Shown: positions 47,340 to 60,879, counted from the stretch's first letter. The stretch: DNA of 64,000 nt from Hippophae tibetana (GCA_037013495.1 CM072803.1:22589501-22653500); one strand, 5' to 3'. The notes: generated by a model not told the origin, from the sequence alone. Numbers and translations: made by a program.

Positions 47340-50300
47340 CATATCATCATATTTTATATTTATAAAATATACTTTTCTTACACACATATTAGATTAAACT
47401 AAATTGTATGATTCATCTAATAGTATAATATTAATACTCAATCTTTTTATCGTTTTCCGTTTACAACTTTGTCCTTTTCTTACTCTTACAAGTTATACTA
47501 TTGTACATAAACATTACAGTCAATGAGAATAATACACTCTTTCTTGGCCATCACTTATACTCTTTTCTTTAGCTCTAGTTTATTTCTCGTGGTATTAGAG
47601 TAGATAGAGCCTCTCGAATAGCGATAGGAAAATGACAATTGATGAACAAATGCTTGTAGTTGTCACAGAATCCACTTACTCGAATATAGCTTCACCATTA
47701 GTTCTTGTCCCGACAAACTCTTCTTCATCCTCTGTTAATTTTCCCATTAATCCTATATTTAATGTCAAATTAGATGATACAAAATATCTTATATGGAAAG
47801 AACATATAAAGTATGTAGTAACAATTTATAAGTTGCAGTCTTTTATTGATGGCTCTATTAGGATGATTCGATTTTCAAAGTTATTCTACATAAGCGAGCC
47901 ACCCTATGAGTATCGTTGTGAATGTGGACACAAATTGAGTCTTCTTAATACAACACGCTTGATGGCTCGGACTCTATGCCAATCCATATGTTCAAATAGG
48001 CATTGCTGCTTCACCTCTTAAATTTCTAAAGAAAACCATTGAGTTGATTAATAAGGATTCTAGTAAGATTAGTACAAAAGTAGTGCTCAAAGAAAATCTA
48101 TTTTTTGTGGATAAGGATAAACGTGATAATACTATTAAGAATTAGATTTATTCATCCTTATGACCTAACTATCTTAAGCACATTGTTAGTCACGACATTA
48201 TACGTGAGTACTTGATTGATTTACAGAAAGCTTTCACTGATGATTCACATGCTCACTTGATGCAATTTAGGTGGTAGTTGTAAACCATGTGCAAAGGCAC
48301 AATGTAAATGGAGGTATACATTAACAATTGTCATGACTTGATTAATCATTTGATTGTAATAAGAGACAATATTAGCCTCAAGGAATAAGTTCTTTATGTA
48401 ATTGGTGGTTTATATCACAATTACTCATCATTAGTGATAAGTGTTAGCTATGAGAATCATGATATTAACTTGGATGATTTGTTCTCAATGATGAGAACTC
48501 ATGAAAAACAACTAGAAAACTGAATTTATCATATCCATTACAAATACAAGCTAATATTCCTAAATCATATGCTCAGTTAGTAACTCAATCCTAAACTTCT
48601 CAAATATCATCACACCTTCCACATACACCTATACCAGATCATACAAAAAAACTCACATCACTTTCATATCAACCAGTTCAATTCGTATACCATCATCCTC
48701 ATTCTTATAGTCATCACCCTCAATCTTTTTTTATCCACCATCAATATAACTACCTTATCCATCACAATAGGCACCATATCATTATCAAATACCTTATGGT
48801 CCTTCTTTTTAACCATGTTCTTATATAGTTAATATAGACAAACCATTCTCCGATATGAAATTTGATAAATGAAAGCCATAATGTTAAATATGTAAAAAAC
48901 AAAATTGGCCACACTACAACTCATTATTTTTGTTATATGCAATTTAATAGCACCATACTACCTTTTCAATGAAAACCTCAACACTCTCATGCTAATTTCC
49001 CTTATGTTTCCTTTCATTGTAGGCTTTTATATTAGATCAACCCCAACATCTATTCCTCTATTTTTTGTACCTCCATCACAATATAAAGCCCCATCTCTTT
49101 CTTAGCAATGTTTCATTTCATACTCCATCTTCCTCACTTCTAGCAAGTTCGCCATCAATTATCTATTCTCCTACATCTTTAATTTTTCAAAATTTGAGCA
49201 TTATTGTACATCTTGGAATTCTTGCTGATAACATTGGTTTATAGACACTGGTACAAGCCACTATATAAGCTTAAATAAGGCTCATTTGTTTAATCCATAA
49301 GTCTACATTGGATAGAAATAAGTGATTTTAAGAAATTGTGATACAGTTCACATTGTTCATTTTGGAAATAACTACCATCAGCTCAAGGATCATACACTTC
49401 AAGTGATAAATTTACTCCATGTGCTTTAGTTAGCTAAAAATCTTATATCAGTTAGGAAACTTTGTACAGACAACAATGTATCAATAGATTTTTTTCCAAC
49501 TAATTTTCTTTAAATCTTACCAATGGCACACATGCATTTTGGATGAACACTATAAATTACCTTCAGCTACATCTCTTCAATCTTTTTAGCCTTGTAATTT
49601 AACCAACTTCTTAAAGATAAGTCAACTAAGGATGATGCTTTGTGGCATAATAGACTTGGTCATCCACATAAATATGTAGTAAATCTTGTGCTCAAAGATA
49701 TGACTCTAATCTTGCTAAAAATAGCTATTATGATATATGGCGTGCTTGTCAATGGGTAAGTCCCACAAATTACATACTTCAGATGTTCACCTTAGATCAT
49801 TATGTCATTTGACAATGTTTATGTAGACATTTTGGGACCTTCACCTAATGTAAGTAGCAATGTCATAAGGTATTTTGTTCTCTTTGTTGGTGTCTACCTT
49901 AAATAACAGTGGATGCATGTTATGTACCAAAAATCACAAGTTGCTCAAATTTTACAGCATTTTGTTGCTATTGTTTCTAGATAGTTAAAATCTCAAATTA
50001 AATGGTTATAATTAGATGGTGGTATTAAGTTCAAAAGTCTAACCATTTCTCTTTTCCAATGGTTACTTTATAAGGAAATCTTGTCCTTACAACCCTCTCA
50101 AAATGGAATGGTAGAAAGGAAAAACATGCATATTATTGAAACAAGTTTGGCGATAATGGTTAGGACTAGTTTACCTTTGCAGCTATGGGGATATAGTTTT
50201 CTTAGTGCAAAATTTTGATAAATATAATGCCTTCTAAAATTTTAAATTACAAGTAACTCTACCAATTACTTTTTGGAACTTATCCAAATTACTCATTACT

Positions 50301-51597
50301 TAAGGTATTGGGCTGCTCTTTCTTTCCTTGTATGCATCCCTATAACCAATATAAGTTAGAACTTATATCTATTCCCCTTGTTTTCTTGGGCTACCCTCAT
50401 AGGTACAAGGGTTATTGGTGTATAGATCATATCACTCAAAAAATGTACATTACACATCATATTTCATTCAATGAAACTGTGTTCCCTTACTTATTACCTC
50501 AAACTTCAACTTTTGACCATCCTATTAACACTACTTAGTCACTCCATAAGCTGTGAATCTACTCATTATTTTTGATACACCAAGAATTGTTTTCAACACC
50601 TTTTCTACTGAGCTTGGTTTTAATCAACATGTATCATCTTTACACAATCATGTTCTATAAACATCATAGCTTATTCTTACAACCTCAGCTACTACACCTA
50701 TAGGTTTTGAAATTTCACCCATGAGATACTATATTTCTAGTTTTTTTAAGCCTTTTTTTATATTTTACCTTCAAATTCATCAACTTTTACCTCTACCTCA
50801 CAAAACTATTATGATGATACTTAGACTTGCATTCCATCAAAACATGTTTTTGAGCCTGATGCACTAAAAGATTACTAAGGTATTTATGTGGCATGTAACA
50901 TCTTGTTTTACTCTCCACATAGCACAAAATCTTGAATTTGAAGCTTTAATTGATGTTGATTGGGCTACTAATTCAGATGATAGGCGTAGCACAAGTGATT
51001 TTTGTGTATTCTTTATTCACTCTTAAGTCTCATGAAAATCATGCAAGAAGCATGTTATGCCTTGGTCATCTATAAAGACTGAATTTTATGCCTTGATAAC
51101 TACTATAACTAAGCTTATATGGATACAAAAATTACTTGTAGAATTGCACATTGAGGCGTCCAAAGCTTCTATGATTTTATGTGATAATACAAGTGATGAT
51201 TTTCTTACAAAGAATCCAACGCTACACTCAAGAATAAATCATGTTAACATTGATTTTCACCTCATTAGAGAGAAAGTACTAGTATGAGAAGTAGGAATAA
51301 AGTACATTCCACCTCAAGAGAAACTTGCATAAATTATGAATAAGTCCTTAAGCTCTTAATGGTTTTAGGAGTTATGATCTAAGCTCAAGTCTTGAGTACA
51401 CCACAAGCTTAAAAAGGCATGTTAGAATTATAATAACTATGAATATGCATAATGTGTATAAATGGTTGTTATAAACTCCAAACACTAAAAAGTTTGTTAT
51501 AATACAATGCTCCCTAACACACTTTTTTATTCCCTTTACATTTTTTCATTTTCTTACTTTTATAGCTCACACTTTTGTATATAAATGTTACAATCAA
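47340..51597 (+). mobile_element. Ty1/copia relic 1, reverse transcriptase deleted
   Basis: The 5' LTR (about 47340-47589) is followed by a primer site TGGTATTAGAGTA (47590-47602), close to the tRNA-Met complement. The 3' LTR starts TGTTAGAATTATAATA near 51425 and matches the 5' LTR through TTTTCTTACT, TTGTACATAAA/TTGTATATAAA and TTACARTCAA, then stops abruptly at about 51597, some 65 bases short of the 5' LTR end. Internal gag, protease, integrase and RNase H pieces are in order. Confidence 0.8.
47632..51290 (+). pseudogene. Copia gag-pol remnant lacking reverse transcriptase
   Basis: gag starts MTIDEQM at 47632, with LDDTKYLIWKEHIKYVV. LIDLQKAFTDDSHAHLMQFR, LYVIGGLYHNYSSLVISVSY and DLFSMMRTHEKQLE follow at about 48215-48525. 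The protease motif WFIDTGTSHYI is kept (about 49232). Integrase shows HNRLGHPH and PSQNGMVERKNMHIIETSL (about 50092). The integrase C-terminal VFLGYPHRYKGYWCIDH lies at about 50370. RNase H (DVDWATNSDDRRSTSDFCVF, KTEFYALITTITKLIWIQ) begins at about 50955. The whole RVT_2 domain that should sit between is missing. Numerous stops and frameshifts. Confidence 0.85.
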
Positions 51598-52400
51598 AGG
51601 TTCTTTGGCCCACCTTGGGGACCTTAGATATAAGATAGGATCTCGAACCACCATGTGGGTAGTGGCCTTTAGCCTTTCGATGCTTAATTCACTATGAGAT
51701 TGTAGAATATAAAGAATATCGAGGTCCCGTTTGGTGATGAATAGAAAAGATAATGTTATGGTTGTCATTCTTTGTTATAAGATCTGAGATATATGTGTGT
51801 GAATATGTATAATGATGATTATATATAAGGAGTAGAAATAATCTGATATATGTTACTTATTCATATAGATAAATTTATTATAGCATCATGATTATCTCTT
51901 TATAATTTTCTCTTTTGGATAATAAGGGGATAATTATTGACCATTTATCTCTGTATAGAGATTATTCAATAGTCATGCTTATCTAATGACTCAACACTTC
52001 CTAGGCTAATCCATAAGGTTTTTGTTTATTGGAATCATAATTTTTTACTCATTTCCTTTAGTTTTTTAGTAAACATAGAGAAATATGATGTGAAAGCACT
52101 AAAAAGGCATGAAATAGGCCTTTATATAAGTAATGATATATACATTAATTTATGTGTCATTTATTGATTAAATGTACATTTGAGAATATGAGATGAAATA
52201 GTAATTATAAGATTATTTACGAATATATAACTAATTAAATTATAACATGTGAATCATTTTACTTATGAAATTGTGATTTAAAAAAAACACACTTTCCTTG
52301 TGAAATTGACCTTAATATTGCCATGTAATTGCATGCTTGAAGTTTTACATGCTGTGTGATTTAATTTTAAGTTTAATTAAAAATATATTTTGAATAATTA
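51598..52400. other. Intergenic, unclassified
   Basis: Starts at the point where the 3' LTR of copia relic 1 breaks off. Contains more balanced DNA at 51598-51770 without a recognised domain. Possibly another insertion, but no termini were resolved. Confidence 0.45.
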
Positions 52401-52429
52401 TCAAAAAGGAATAATATTTTTAAAATTTA

Positions 52430-52590
52430 TAATATTAAAAATAACAATTTGATAATATTAAATTGATTTAATTAGACGACACTCAATATTGAACAAATTT
52501 AAATGATTATAATTTAATTTAAACGACGTTTTATGTGAAATAATATGAAAGATTCTATTTAATAATAGAAATATATAAGCTAAACATAAA
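52430..52590 (+). repeat. Dispersed repeat, partial copy C
   Basis: TTTAATTAGACGACACTCAA, ATTGAACAAATTTAAATG, TTTTATGTGAAATAATATGA and TTTAATAATAGAAATATATA follow the same order as the core of copy A (9100-9250), with substantial divergence. Confidence 0.55.
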
Positions 52591-52879
52591 TAGTAATTTG
52601 TAATTTTTTGAAGCATTTTTGAATAAAATATAAAAATAATTAGAAAATACATTTTGTGTTTTTAAAAAAATTGCTTGAAATTAAACCATTTTAAGAAAAA
52701 TCATAATTAATTGAGCAAAAAATTGCTATGATAATCACATGTAATTAAACTATGACATGAATCGTAAATAAATGAAAGAGTAATGAGATCAAGCTGAATA
52801 AATTCAGACTAACAGGAAAGTTTTTAGTGGGAGATCGTATAAATTAAAAAGTAAAAGTGATAAATTTTGATACCATTTA

Positions 52880-53760
52880 ATAGATTATAAATTTATGAAT
52901 AAGAAAAAAGTTATTTTGATATTTTAAATTTTAATGTTATTAAATATTATATTATAAGTATTATATGTTAAATGTATATTTTTATCCGATTAAAATAAAA
53001 ACTCAAAATTATGTAAATTAAGTTATAATAAGATTAAATAACATAACTTAATATATATACAGACGGATAAAAAAATAAATAAAATTAAACAACATAAATT
53101 ATAATAAATATGTAAAAAAATAAATAATATTAATATTATATAGTATAAATAACAATAAAATTTTATAACATGGAATGGTTAAATTGTATGCGAGACAAAA
53201 TGTATTATTTTTTAAAAAAATGTTAGTAAAATTAAACTAATAAAATTTAAAAATAATAATAAAATCATACCTATGAAATTTGTAACCATAAAAATAACAC
53301 ATTTTATATTCAGCTCATATACTTTTACTATTAAAAATGTATGATTTATCATTTTACATTGAATTTTATTTAATTAGACGTCAAATTATGAATATTTAAA
53401 CTCATTTAATGTTAAAATTTATCCAATTGAACATGTTTAATATATATAAGTTTTATATGTTATTTAATGTAATGTTTTTGAAATTTATGAAAATATATTA
53501 AACATTTATCACTTATTAGATTCAAGTTAGTAAAAATTGTATATTATTAGAATAAAAGTCAAATATATATATAAAATATAAATAAACACGTAATATAACA
53601 AAAAGAAAAAAAATAATATTCAAATAATAAACTTGATAAAAGATACTACTATGTATTTTTATAAAATAAAATGCACATTTATAAATATAAAATAAGAAAA
53701 ATTTATCAAAAAATTAAAAAGAGACGTTATTTCTCATAATATTATTTAATATCGGAGATC
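52880..53760 (-). repeat. Dispersed ~0.8-kb repeat, copy B (inverted)
   Basis: The reverse complement aligns collinearly with 8830-9690. Shared tracts include CAAGTTTATTATTTGAATAT (complement near 53620), TTTTAATAGTAAAA-GTATAT (near 53330) and a TAATTTAACCATTCCATGTTA-like string (near 53180). No coding capacity identified. Confidence 0.7.
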
Positions 53761-55911
53761 AAAGTAAAAAAAATACAAAGATTCTTCTTTTAAATAAAAT
53801 ACAAATTAAAGTTTGTTTTGCCTATGGTTTTGACGTGGTAAAAAGCCCTTTTAAGACAAACATGAACCTTTTATAAAAAATGAGGTATGTTAAAGGTTTT
53901 ATAGTTTTTATAATTAATAGTGTTTTAATCTTATAATTTTTTTAAAATGTACACTTTAATTTTAAAAGAAGTTCAAAGCTATAAAATTTATATACATCAT
54001 TTTTAAGATTAAAGTATACAATTTTAAAATTAAAGTACATTATTTTTTAAAATTATACTATTAAAGTGTTGAGATTAAAAACTATGAAATGAATATTTAT
54101 ACTAAGAAATAGAAACATGTGTACTCTTCTAAAAAACAAAACACAATATATATATATATTCAACAATAGACTTTCGGACTCACAAAGGAAAAACATTCAT
54201 GCATGCTTCTTCCTTAAACTACTTTTGAATAGAATCACTTTTTTTAAAAGGAAATAAATCCTAAGAAACAACGATAATTGTACTTATAAACATATTATAA
54301 TGTAAATATCCTTTTGGATCGTTACAACTTTAATCTCCATTAATGATTTTTTCTTTGCATATTGAGATTGTTTCATAACTGTATTCGTGTCAACTAGTTT
54401 CATTAATATAATAAATTTTAATGAATAAAATAACATATAAATATTTAAGGTTAGATCTACTAATAAAAGAGTCTCATAATGAAAAACGAAAATATGTCAT
54501 TTTAAATCTAAGATTTAGAAGAAAAAAACATCATAATTATAATTGGTTTTATTCAATTATAATAAAAATAAAAATAAAAATAAAAATAATTAACAAAATG
54601 GAGAGACACTTGTTATTGAAAGAAAAAGAGAGGAAAAAAAAAAACAATTCCCTCTCTTGTATAAGTAATGGAAAATGAAAATAGTCATGAAATTTGACAT
54701 TTTTCTTTTCTTCATAGCACTATAGTTAAAGAACATGAAACAAGAAAAAGACAAAAACAAGGGACATAAAGGGAAAAAAAAATAAGGAAAATGATATGCT
54801 GAAAAATGGATGATAAGAAAAAGTTATAGTAATTAGGGTTCTTTTTTTTAGACATCTAAAAACACTTTTTCTTTTATCAAAAGGCAAGTACTATTTTATT
54901 TAGTAATCACCTCTCAAGATGGAGACGGGACAGTACAAAAAAACATGAAAGCTCGAGATACAATCATAAATATGATAAAAAAGAAAGCAACAAAATTAAA
55001 GAAAAAAAAGGAAAAAAAATGTCACTATTATAAAATCAAGTTAGAAGCAAGATATGTTAGCCAAAAGTCTAATTATGGTACATGTTTTTTTTCCTTAGAC
55101 ACGTTAGCTTTTTCTTTTTTTCAATTGTAACACAAAAATTAAGAAATTATTTAAAAATTTATATAATATATAAGTAATATTAGATATTTTATTTTTAAAA
55201 ATTAAGTAAAACATATTAAATAATTAAGTCATTTATAAACTAAAAATTCTTTTTTTTTACTAACTAACTTATTTTTTCATTTTTTTTACTGTGAAATTTA
55301 TTATAAATAGTACATGAAGTAATTATCTACTTTTTCGAATATATTTTGTATTTGTACTCTAAATTAGTTTCATGTTTAACTTATAATACACGCTGATTAC
55401 ACTTGATAATTTCATTGTTTAACTTATAATACACGCTGATTACACTTGATAATTTCATCTTATCATGTAACGTTATTTTATTTGTAAACTTAATGATTTT
55501 CTATTTTCTCATTTTATTTTTGTTAATTTAGGGAATAACAAAGGTTTAGAAAATAAGCATTTACTGATGATGTTAATATGAAAATATTGATCCACTCAAG
55601 TTGAAAAAATCTATTTTTTGCTTTTGTTATATATTTCATTCTTAATCTTTCTTTTTATGCTTATATAGTATGTATCATATATAGACTAGGACGTTACTTA
55701 ATGCTCAAGACATCTTAGGTATTGAACAATGCTTTACTTTATTTTATTTTTTATTCGGGATTAGTTCTTGATAAAAATATTTGGCAGATTTACTAATTAT
55801 TATAATTGGAACAGTTTATTGAACAATGGAGTGTAAAGTGGGAGAGGAAAAAAAATCTTAATTTTAAGTAAAATCATATTATTGCATTGCGTAGAAATAT
55901 AATTTTTACGA
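53761..55911. other. Intergenic AT-rich region
   Basis: Short open frames (for example 54421-54678 and 54945-55130) are Lys/Ile/Asn-rich and look like products of A-rich DNA, not genes. It contains an (AAAAAT)n run at about 54562-54588 and a perfect 43-bp duplication at 55374-55459. Confidence 0.5.
55374..55459. repeat. Near-perfect 43-bp tandem duplication
   Basis: GTTTAACTTATAATACACGC starts at 55374 and 55417. The two 43-bp units appear identical except at the last base, indicating a recent event. Confidence 0.95.
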
Positions 55912-56036
55912 AATTAATGTATATCTAGTAACAGATTAGTGTATATATATCTAGTTTACTTATAACTCCTATATAAAGACACCATGTATATTCATTTAAT
56001 TACAAAATAGAATATAATAATTAAGTATTTCTAACA
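55912..56036 (+). repeat. 5' LTR of copia element 2 (internally deleted)
   Basis: Matches the 3' LTR up to GTATATATATCTA, then jumps to GTTTACTTATAACTCC. The 58 missing bases are flanked by ATATCTA copies in the 3' LTR, so the loss probably used that microhomology. Confidence 0.85.
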
Positions 56037-56821
56037 CATAGTCACTCCTCTTATCTTTTTAGCAGTCTTTTCTTTTTCTGGTGTTACTTAACCCTTATAA
56101 CTTCTGATGTCACAACAGTCGCTGCAACCACTCACCGTTGAACCTCCGACGTCTTTCAACCATTGTTCTTAGGTTCTAGGTCTATAGTTTTTGTTGTTAA
56201 GGAGTCTCGCACCACACAGACCACTACAATCATCGTCAACGTCGTGCATCTTGCTTTGATAATATTTCTGCAGATACCACTGTGATCGGATCGACCAGAT
56301 CTATGCAACCGTGAAAGTATCACAACCATCGGACTCCACATGCTTCCTTACGCGCCGCTCAAAGGATTTGCATGTCTTTTCATGTACCGTCATTGAAACC
56401 AAACGTCATCGTTAATCTTGCCTCGATGACCTTTCTACAAACACCACTGTGATCGCCTCGACTAGATCTACACAACCGTGTATGTATCGCAATCATCGGA
56501 CACCGCATGTGTCGCCAATAGAAACAACTCGTCAGATTCACGAGCCACACACGCAGCACTCTGGTCCCGTGACGTCGGCACACCCTTAGGGCTGACTTCA
56601 TCATCACATTCAATTGACGTCACAGTGACCGTGCTGTCCGTTGACTTACTCGGAGTGACTGTGTTGTCCATTGACTTTGACTAGTTGATCATTGACTTTT
56701 ACAATTCGGGTCCTCCCTACTCAATTTTTCTCATAGACCTCATTTTTGCAGTCCTTTTTTGCATATTGTGTTTCCAAATGGATAAAAAGATGTTTTTCTT
56801 CATTGCCTCATCAATACTATA

Positions 56822-59800
56822 TTGGAGGGGACCAAAAATTACTTATCATGGTCTCAAGCTATGCGTAGTTTTCTTAAGGGTCGTATGCTCTGGAATTACT
56901 GTACTGGTGCAATTATCATTCCTGTTAAAGGATCAAGTGAAGAAGATGCTACCTTCCTTGGTCGCAATGATTGAATGAGATAGTCATAAGACTCACAACC
57001 ACATGATTCTCACATGGATTCAGAATACTTCCATTCCCTAAATCTCCAATCTATTGGGCAGCTTTGATAATGCCAAATCAGCATGGGATATATTGGCCAA
57101 AAGGTACTCCACTACTCACGGATCCATGAAATATCAGTTAATAGTTGAATTGCATCAACTTCAACAGGAACCAGGGCAATCCATCAATGACTACTTTGAT
57201 TATCTTCGCTTCCTTTGCGACCAAATTGACCTTTGTGATCTAATTTGGGCATGCTCAATAGATGCTCAACAATATGCTACAGTTAGGGATGAATTTAGTC
57301 TCTATGAGTTCTTAATGTCACTCCACAAGGACTTTGAGCCCATCCGAGGTTAGCTTCTTAATCGCAATCTGTCTCCCTTTCTTGATACTGCTGTAAATGA
57401 ATTGGTTAGATAAGAAGCTCGGCTTGCAACCCTTCAAGCCCAGAATAAGTTCAATGTTTTGGCTATTACTTCTTCTACTCCTACCATTGAGAAACCTCAA
57501 AAATCAGGTGATTCCTCTAGCTTTAACAATCTTCGCATGTAGAGCAATAAAATGTTCTATAATTATTGCAAGCATCATCGCCACACCATTGAGACTTGTT
57601 ACCGTCGTAACAAATCTACTGCTATTATTGCTAATACTGAGCCTACTCCGTTGATTCCTTCTAGTTCAGTAGAGTCTCAATCTTCTGGATCCACTATTGA
57701 ACTCTCCTCCACTGAACTACAGAAGATCATAACTCAGGTTGTTCAAATGGCTGGTAATGCATCTCTTTCCACTACTCTCTCAGTTCTGCTTGGTAAGTCT
57801 CAAACTTGGCTTTTTGACTTTACATGTTGTAATCACATGACACCTCACTCATCTTTATTCTCCAAACTTGACCTTGCACCACATCCTCTTAATATTCATA
57901 TAGTTGATGGTTCCACCATTCATGGGAATAGTCTAGGTTTTGTTTCGACCTCTACCCTTTCTGTTCCTGGGGTTTTCTATGTACCTGACCTATCCTATAA
58001 TTTATGCTTTATGGGACAATTAGCTGAACTAAGATATCGCCTTATTTTTTACTATTCTGGGTGTATTGTGTAGGATCCGAGGACGGGGCAAGAGCTTGGG
58101 ACTGGTCTTGGGGTCGAGCATATGTTTCCCGTAAACAATCTTCATCTTCCAACTGTTGCTCTTACCTCTGTTGCTACTGCAGCTGCTGCAGTTTCTTCCT
58201 TACCTTTTCTCACACTTTGGCATTCTCATCTTGGTCATGCCTCATCCACTCGGATATAACAATTAGCTTCTAAAGGTCTATTGGGTTCTGTGTCCAAAGA
58301 CAATTTTGATTGTACTTCATGCCAGTTAGGAAAACATCTAGCTTTACCTTTCAATAATAATAAATCTTTCTTTAATAGTATTTTTGAGCTAATTCATTAT
58401 GATGTTTTGGGACCTTCTCTTGTTACTAGTATTGGTGGATCTCGATATTTTGTTGTTTTTATTGATGATTATTCTCGTTATAGTTGGATCTTTCCAATGA
58501 AATCTTCTTCTGAAATCTTACCAATATACAGTAACTTGGAAAAAGTGGTTGAAACACAATTTTCCAAACATATCAAAACTTTTCGATCTGATAATCCTCT
58601 TGAATATACTCAAAATGCTTTTCAAACTTTGTTACACTCCTATGACACTGTACATCATCTAACCTATCCAGGAACCTCTCAACAAAATGGTCGAGCCAAA
58701 AGAAAACTTCGTCATATTCTTGACACTGTTCGTGCTCTTCTTCTTTCTGCCAAAGTTCTTGCCCCATTTTAGGGTGAAGCTGCTCTTCATGTTGTTCATG
58801 CCATTAATCGCATTCCAAGCACTATCATTCATAATCAGACTCCGTATGAACGCCTTTTGGGTCATCTCCTGACTATCATTACCTTTGCTCATTTAGATCT
58901 GCCTGTTTCATTCTTCTTCAGCCTCATGAACACAACAAACTTGAGCCTCAATCTAGACTTTATTGTTTTCTTGGTTATGGTGAAACTAAAAAAGGGTATT
59001 GATGTTATGATCCTATCTCACATCATCTTCGTGTTTCCCCTAACTAATTCAAATGGTTTAGAAATATTTCCAAATGAGTCTCATATTCCTTCTAGAGATA
59101 CTCCTAATCCACCTTTGGACTTCTCTATTCAATCTTCAGATATTTTTTATGATTCTCCTAGACAGGTTGTAGAAGAATAGGTTGATAATGAGCTACCCTA
59201 CCTTGAATATAAGTCCCCTGCTCCTACTCCACCTGAAGATCCTTCGCAAGACATTTCACCTCACCACTCAACCCAGGTAAGATCCATTCCTACACATTTA
59301 CTTTACTATCATTGTTAACTACCCTTTTCTACACTACATGAGCCTCACACTTATCGTGAAACATCTACTAAACTTTTTTGGCATATTGCAATGAAAGAAG
59401 AAATTGATGCATTAACTAAAAACCATACTTGGGATCTGGTTACTCTCCCTCTTAGTCAGTCTGTGATTGGTTGTAAGTGAATCTATAAGATCAAGACTCG
59501 CTCTGATGGGTCTATTGAGCGCTACAAGGCTCTTCTTGTAGCAAAAGGTTTTACACAAGAGTATGAGATTGATTATGAAGAGACTTTTGCTCCAGTTGCC
59601 CATATTTCCTCTATTCGTACCCTCTTAGTTGTTGGCACTGCTAGTAAATGGAACCTTTTTCAGATGGATGTTAAAAATGCATTCCTTAATAAGGATTTTC
59701 ATGAAGAAGTCTATATGCAACCTCCTCATGGTCTTTCTGTTGAAACAAATAAGGTTTGTCGCCTTCGACGTCCATTTTATGGCCTTAAACAAGCTCCACG

Positions 59801-60866
59801 AGCATGGTTTGCCAAGTTCAGCTCCACCATCCTTCACTTGGGTTACACTGCCAGTACTTATGATTCTGCCTTATTTCTTCGTCGCAATGATAAAGGCATC
59901 ATTTTTCTTCTCCTATATATGGATGATATGATCATAACTGGCGATGACCTCAGTGGCATTCAAGAACTCAGGGATTTTCTCAGTCAACGGTTTGAGATGA
60001 AAGACCTTGGACATCTTAGCTATTTCTTGGGTCTTGAGATCACTCGTTCCACAGATTGTCTTTATATTACTCAAGCTAAGTATGCATCTGACCTCTTATC
60101 TCAAGCTGGACTCACTGATAGCAAGACTGTTGATACTTCAGTTGAACTTAATGTGCATCTCACACCTTCGAAGGGGCAACCATTGTCTAATCCTTCTCTT
60201 TACAGACAATTGGTTTGTAACCTGGTTTATCTTACAGTTACTCATCCAGAAATTTCTTATGTCATTCATCAGGTGAGCCAGTATCTATATGTTCCACGAT
60301 CGACTCACTATGCTGTTGTTATGCATATTCTACGATACTTGAAAGACACTATCTTCCATGACCTTTTCTACTCAGCTTAATCTCCTTTAATACTTCGTGC
60401 ATTCTCTGATGTTGATTGGACAGGAGATCCCATTGATCACAGGTCCACTACAAGTTATTACTTTCTCCTTGGTTCTTCTTTGACTTCTTGGTGAAGTAAG
60501 AGATAAACCTTCGTGGCCCGCTCCATTATTGAAGCAGAATACCATGCTCTTGCTGATACCACATCTAAGTTCCTTTGACTACGATGGATTCTTAAGGATT
60601 TGGGTGTGTCAACATCCTCTACTACTCCACTTTATTGTGATAATCAGAGTGTCATTCATATTGCTTACAACGATGTCTTCCATGAATGTACTAAACACAT
60701 CGAGATTGATTGTTACTTTATTCGATCTCATCTTATCCATGGTACTCTCAAGCTTTTCCTCGTTTTCTCCAACGATCAAATTGTAGATATATTCACTAAA
60801 ACACTTTCCAAAAGAAGCATTCGTAATTTGGTTGATAACCTCAAGTTGGTCTCATATCTACCTTGA
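56822..60866 (+). pseudogene. Copia gag-pol remnant
   Basis: gag: GTKNYLSWSQAMRSFLKGR (56828) through DILAKRYSTTHGSMKYQLI (57084) and a knuckle missing its first Cys (YNYCKHHRHTIETC, 57555). Protease: WLFDFTCCNHM at 57807, where the usual DSG/DTG reads D-F-T. Integrase: LWHSHLGHA, FVVFIDDYSRYSWIF and QQNGRAKRK at 58680, with Lys where the third catalytic acid (Glu) belongs. Reverse transcriptase: an open 238-aa piece at 59664-60380 with FYGLKQAPRAWFAKF and YMDD at 59916-59927. RNase H: EAEYHALADTTSKFL and YCDNQSVIHIAYN, ending at 60866. Stops at 58071, 59178 and 59478, with frameshifts between. Not functional. Confidence 0.9.
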
Positions 60867-60879
60867 GTTTGAAGGAGGT

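Noticed and set aside
54421-55130. Two Lys/Asn/Ile-rich frames of 85 and 61 aa
   Set aside because: Amino-acid content is what A-rich DNA yields by chance. No conserved motif, promoter or splice context.
56156-56684. Overlapping frames on both strands in a GC-richer stretch
   Set aside because: The stretch is the untranslated leader of copia element 2, between its 5' LTR and gag. Frames reflect composition only.
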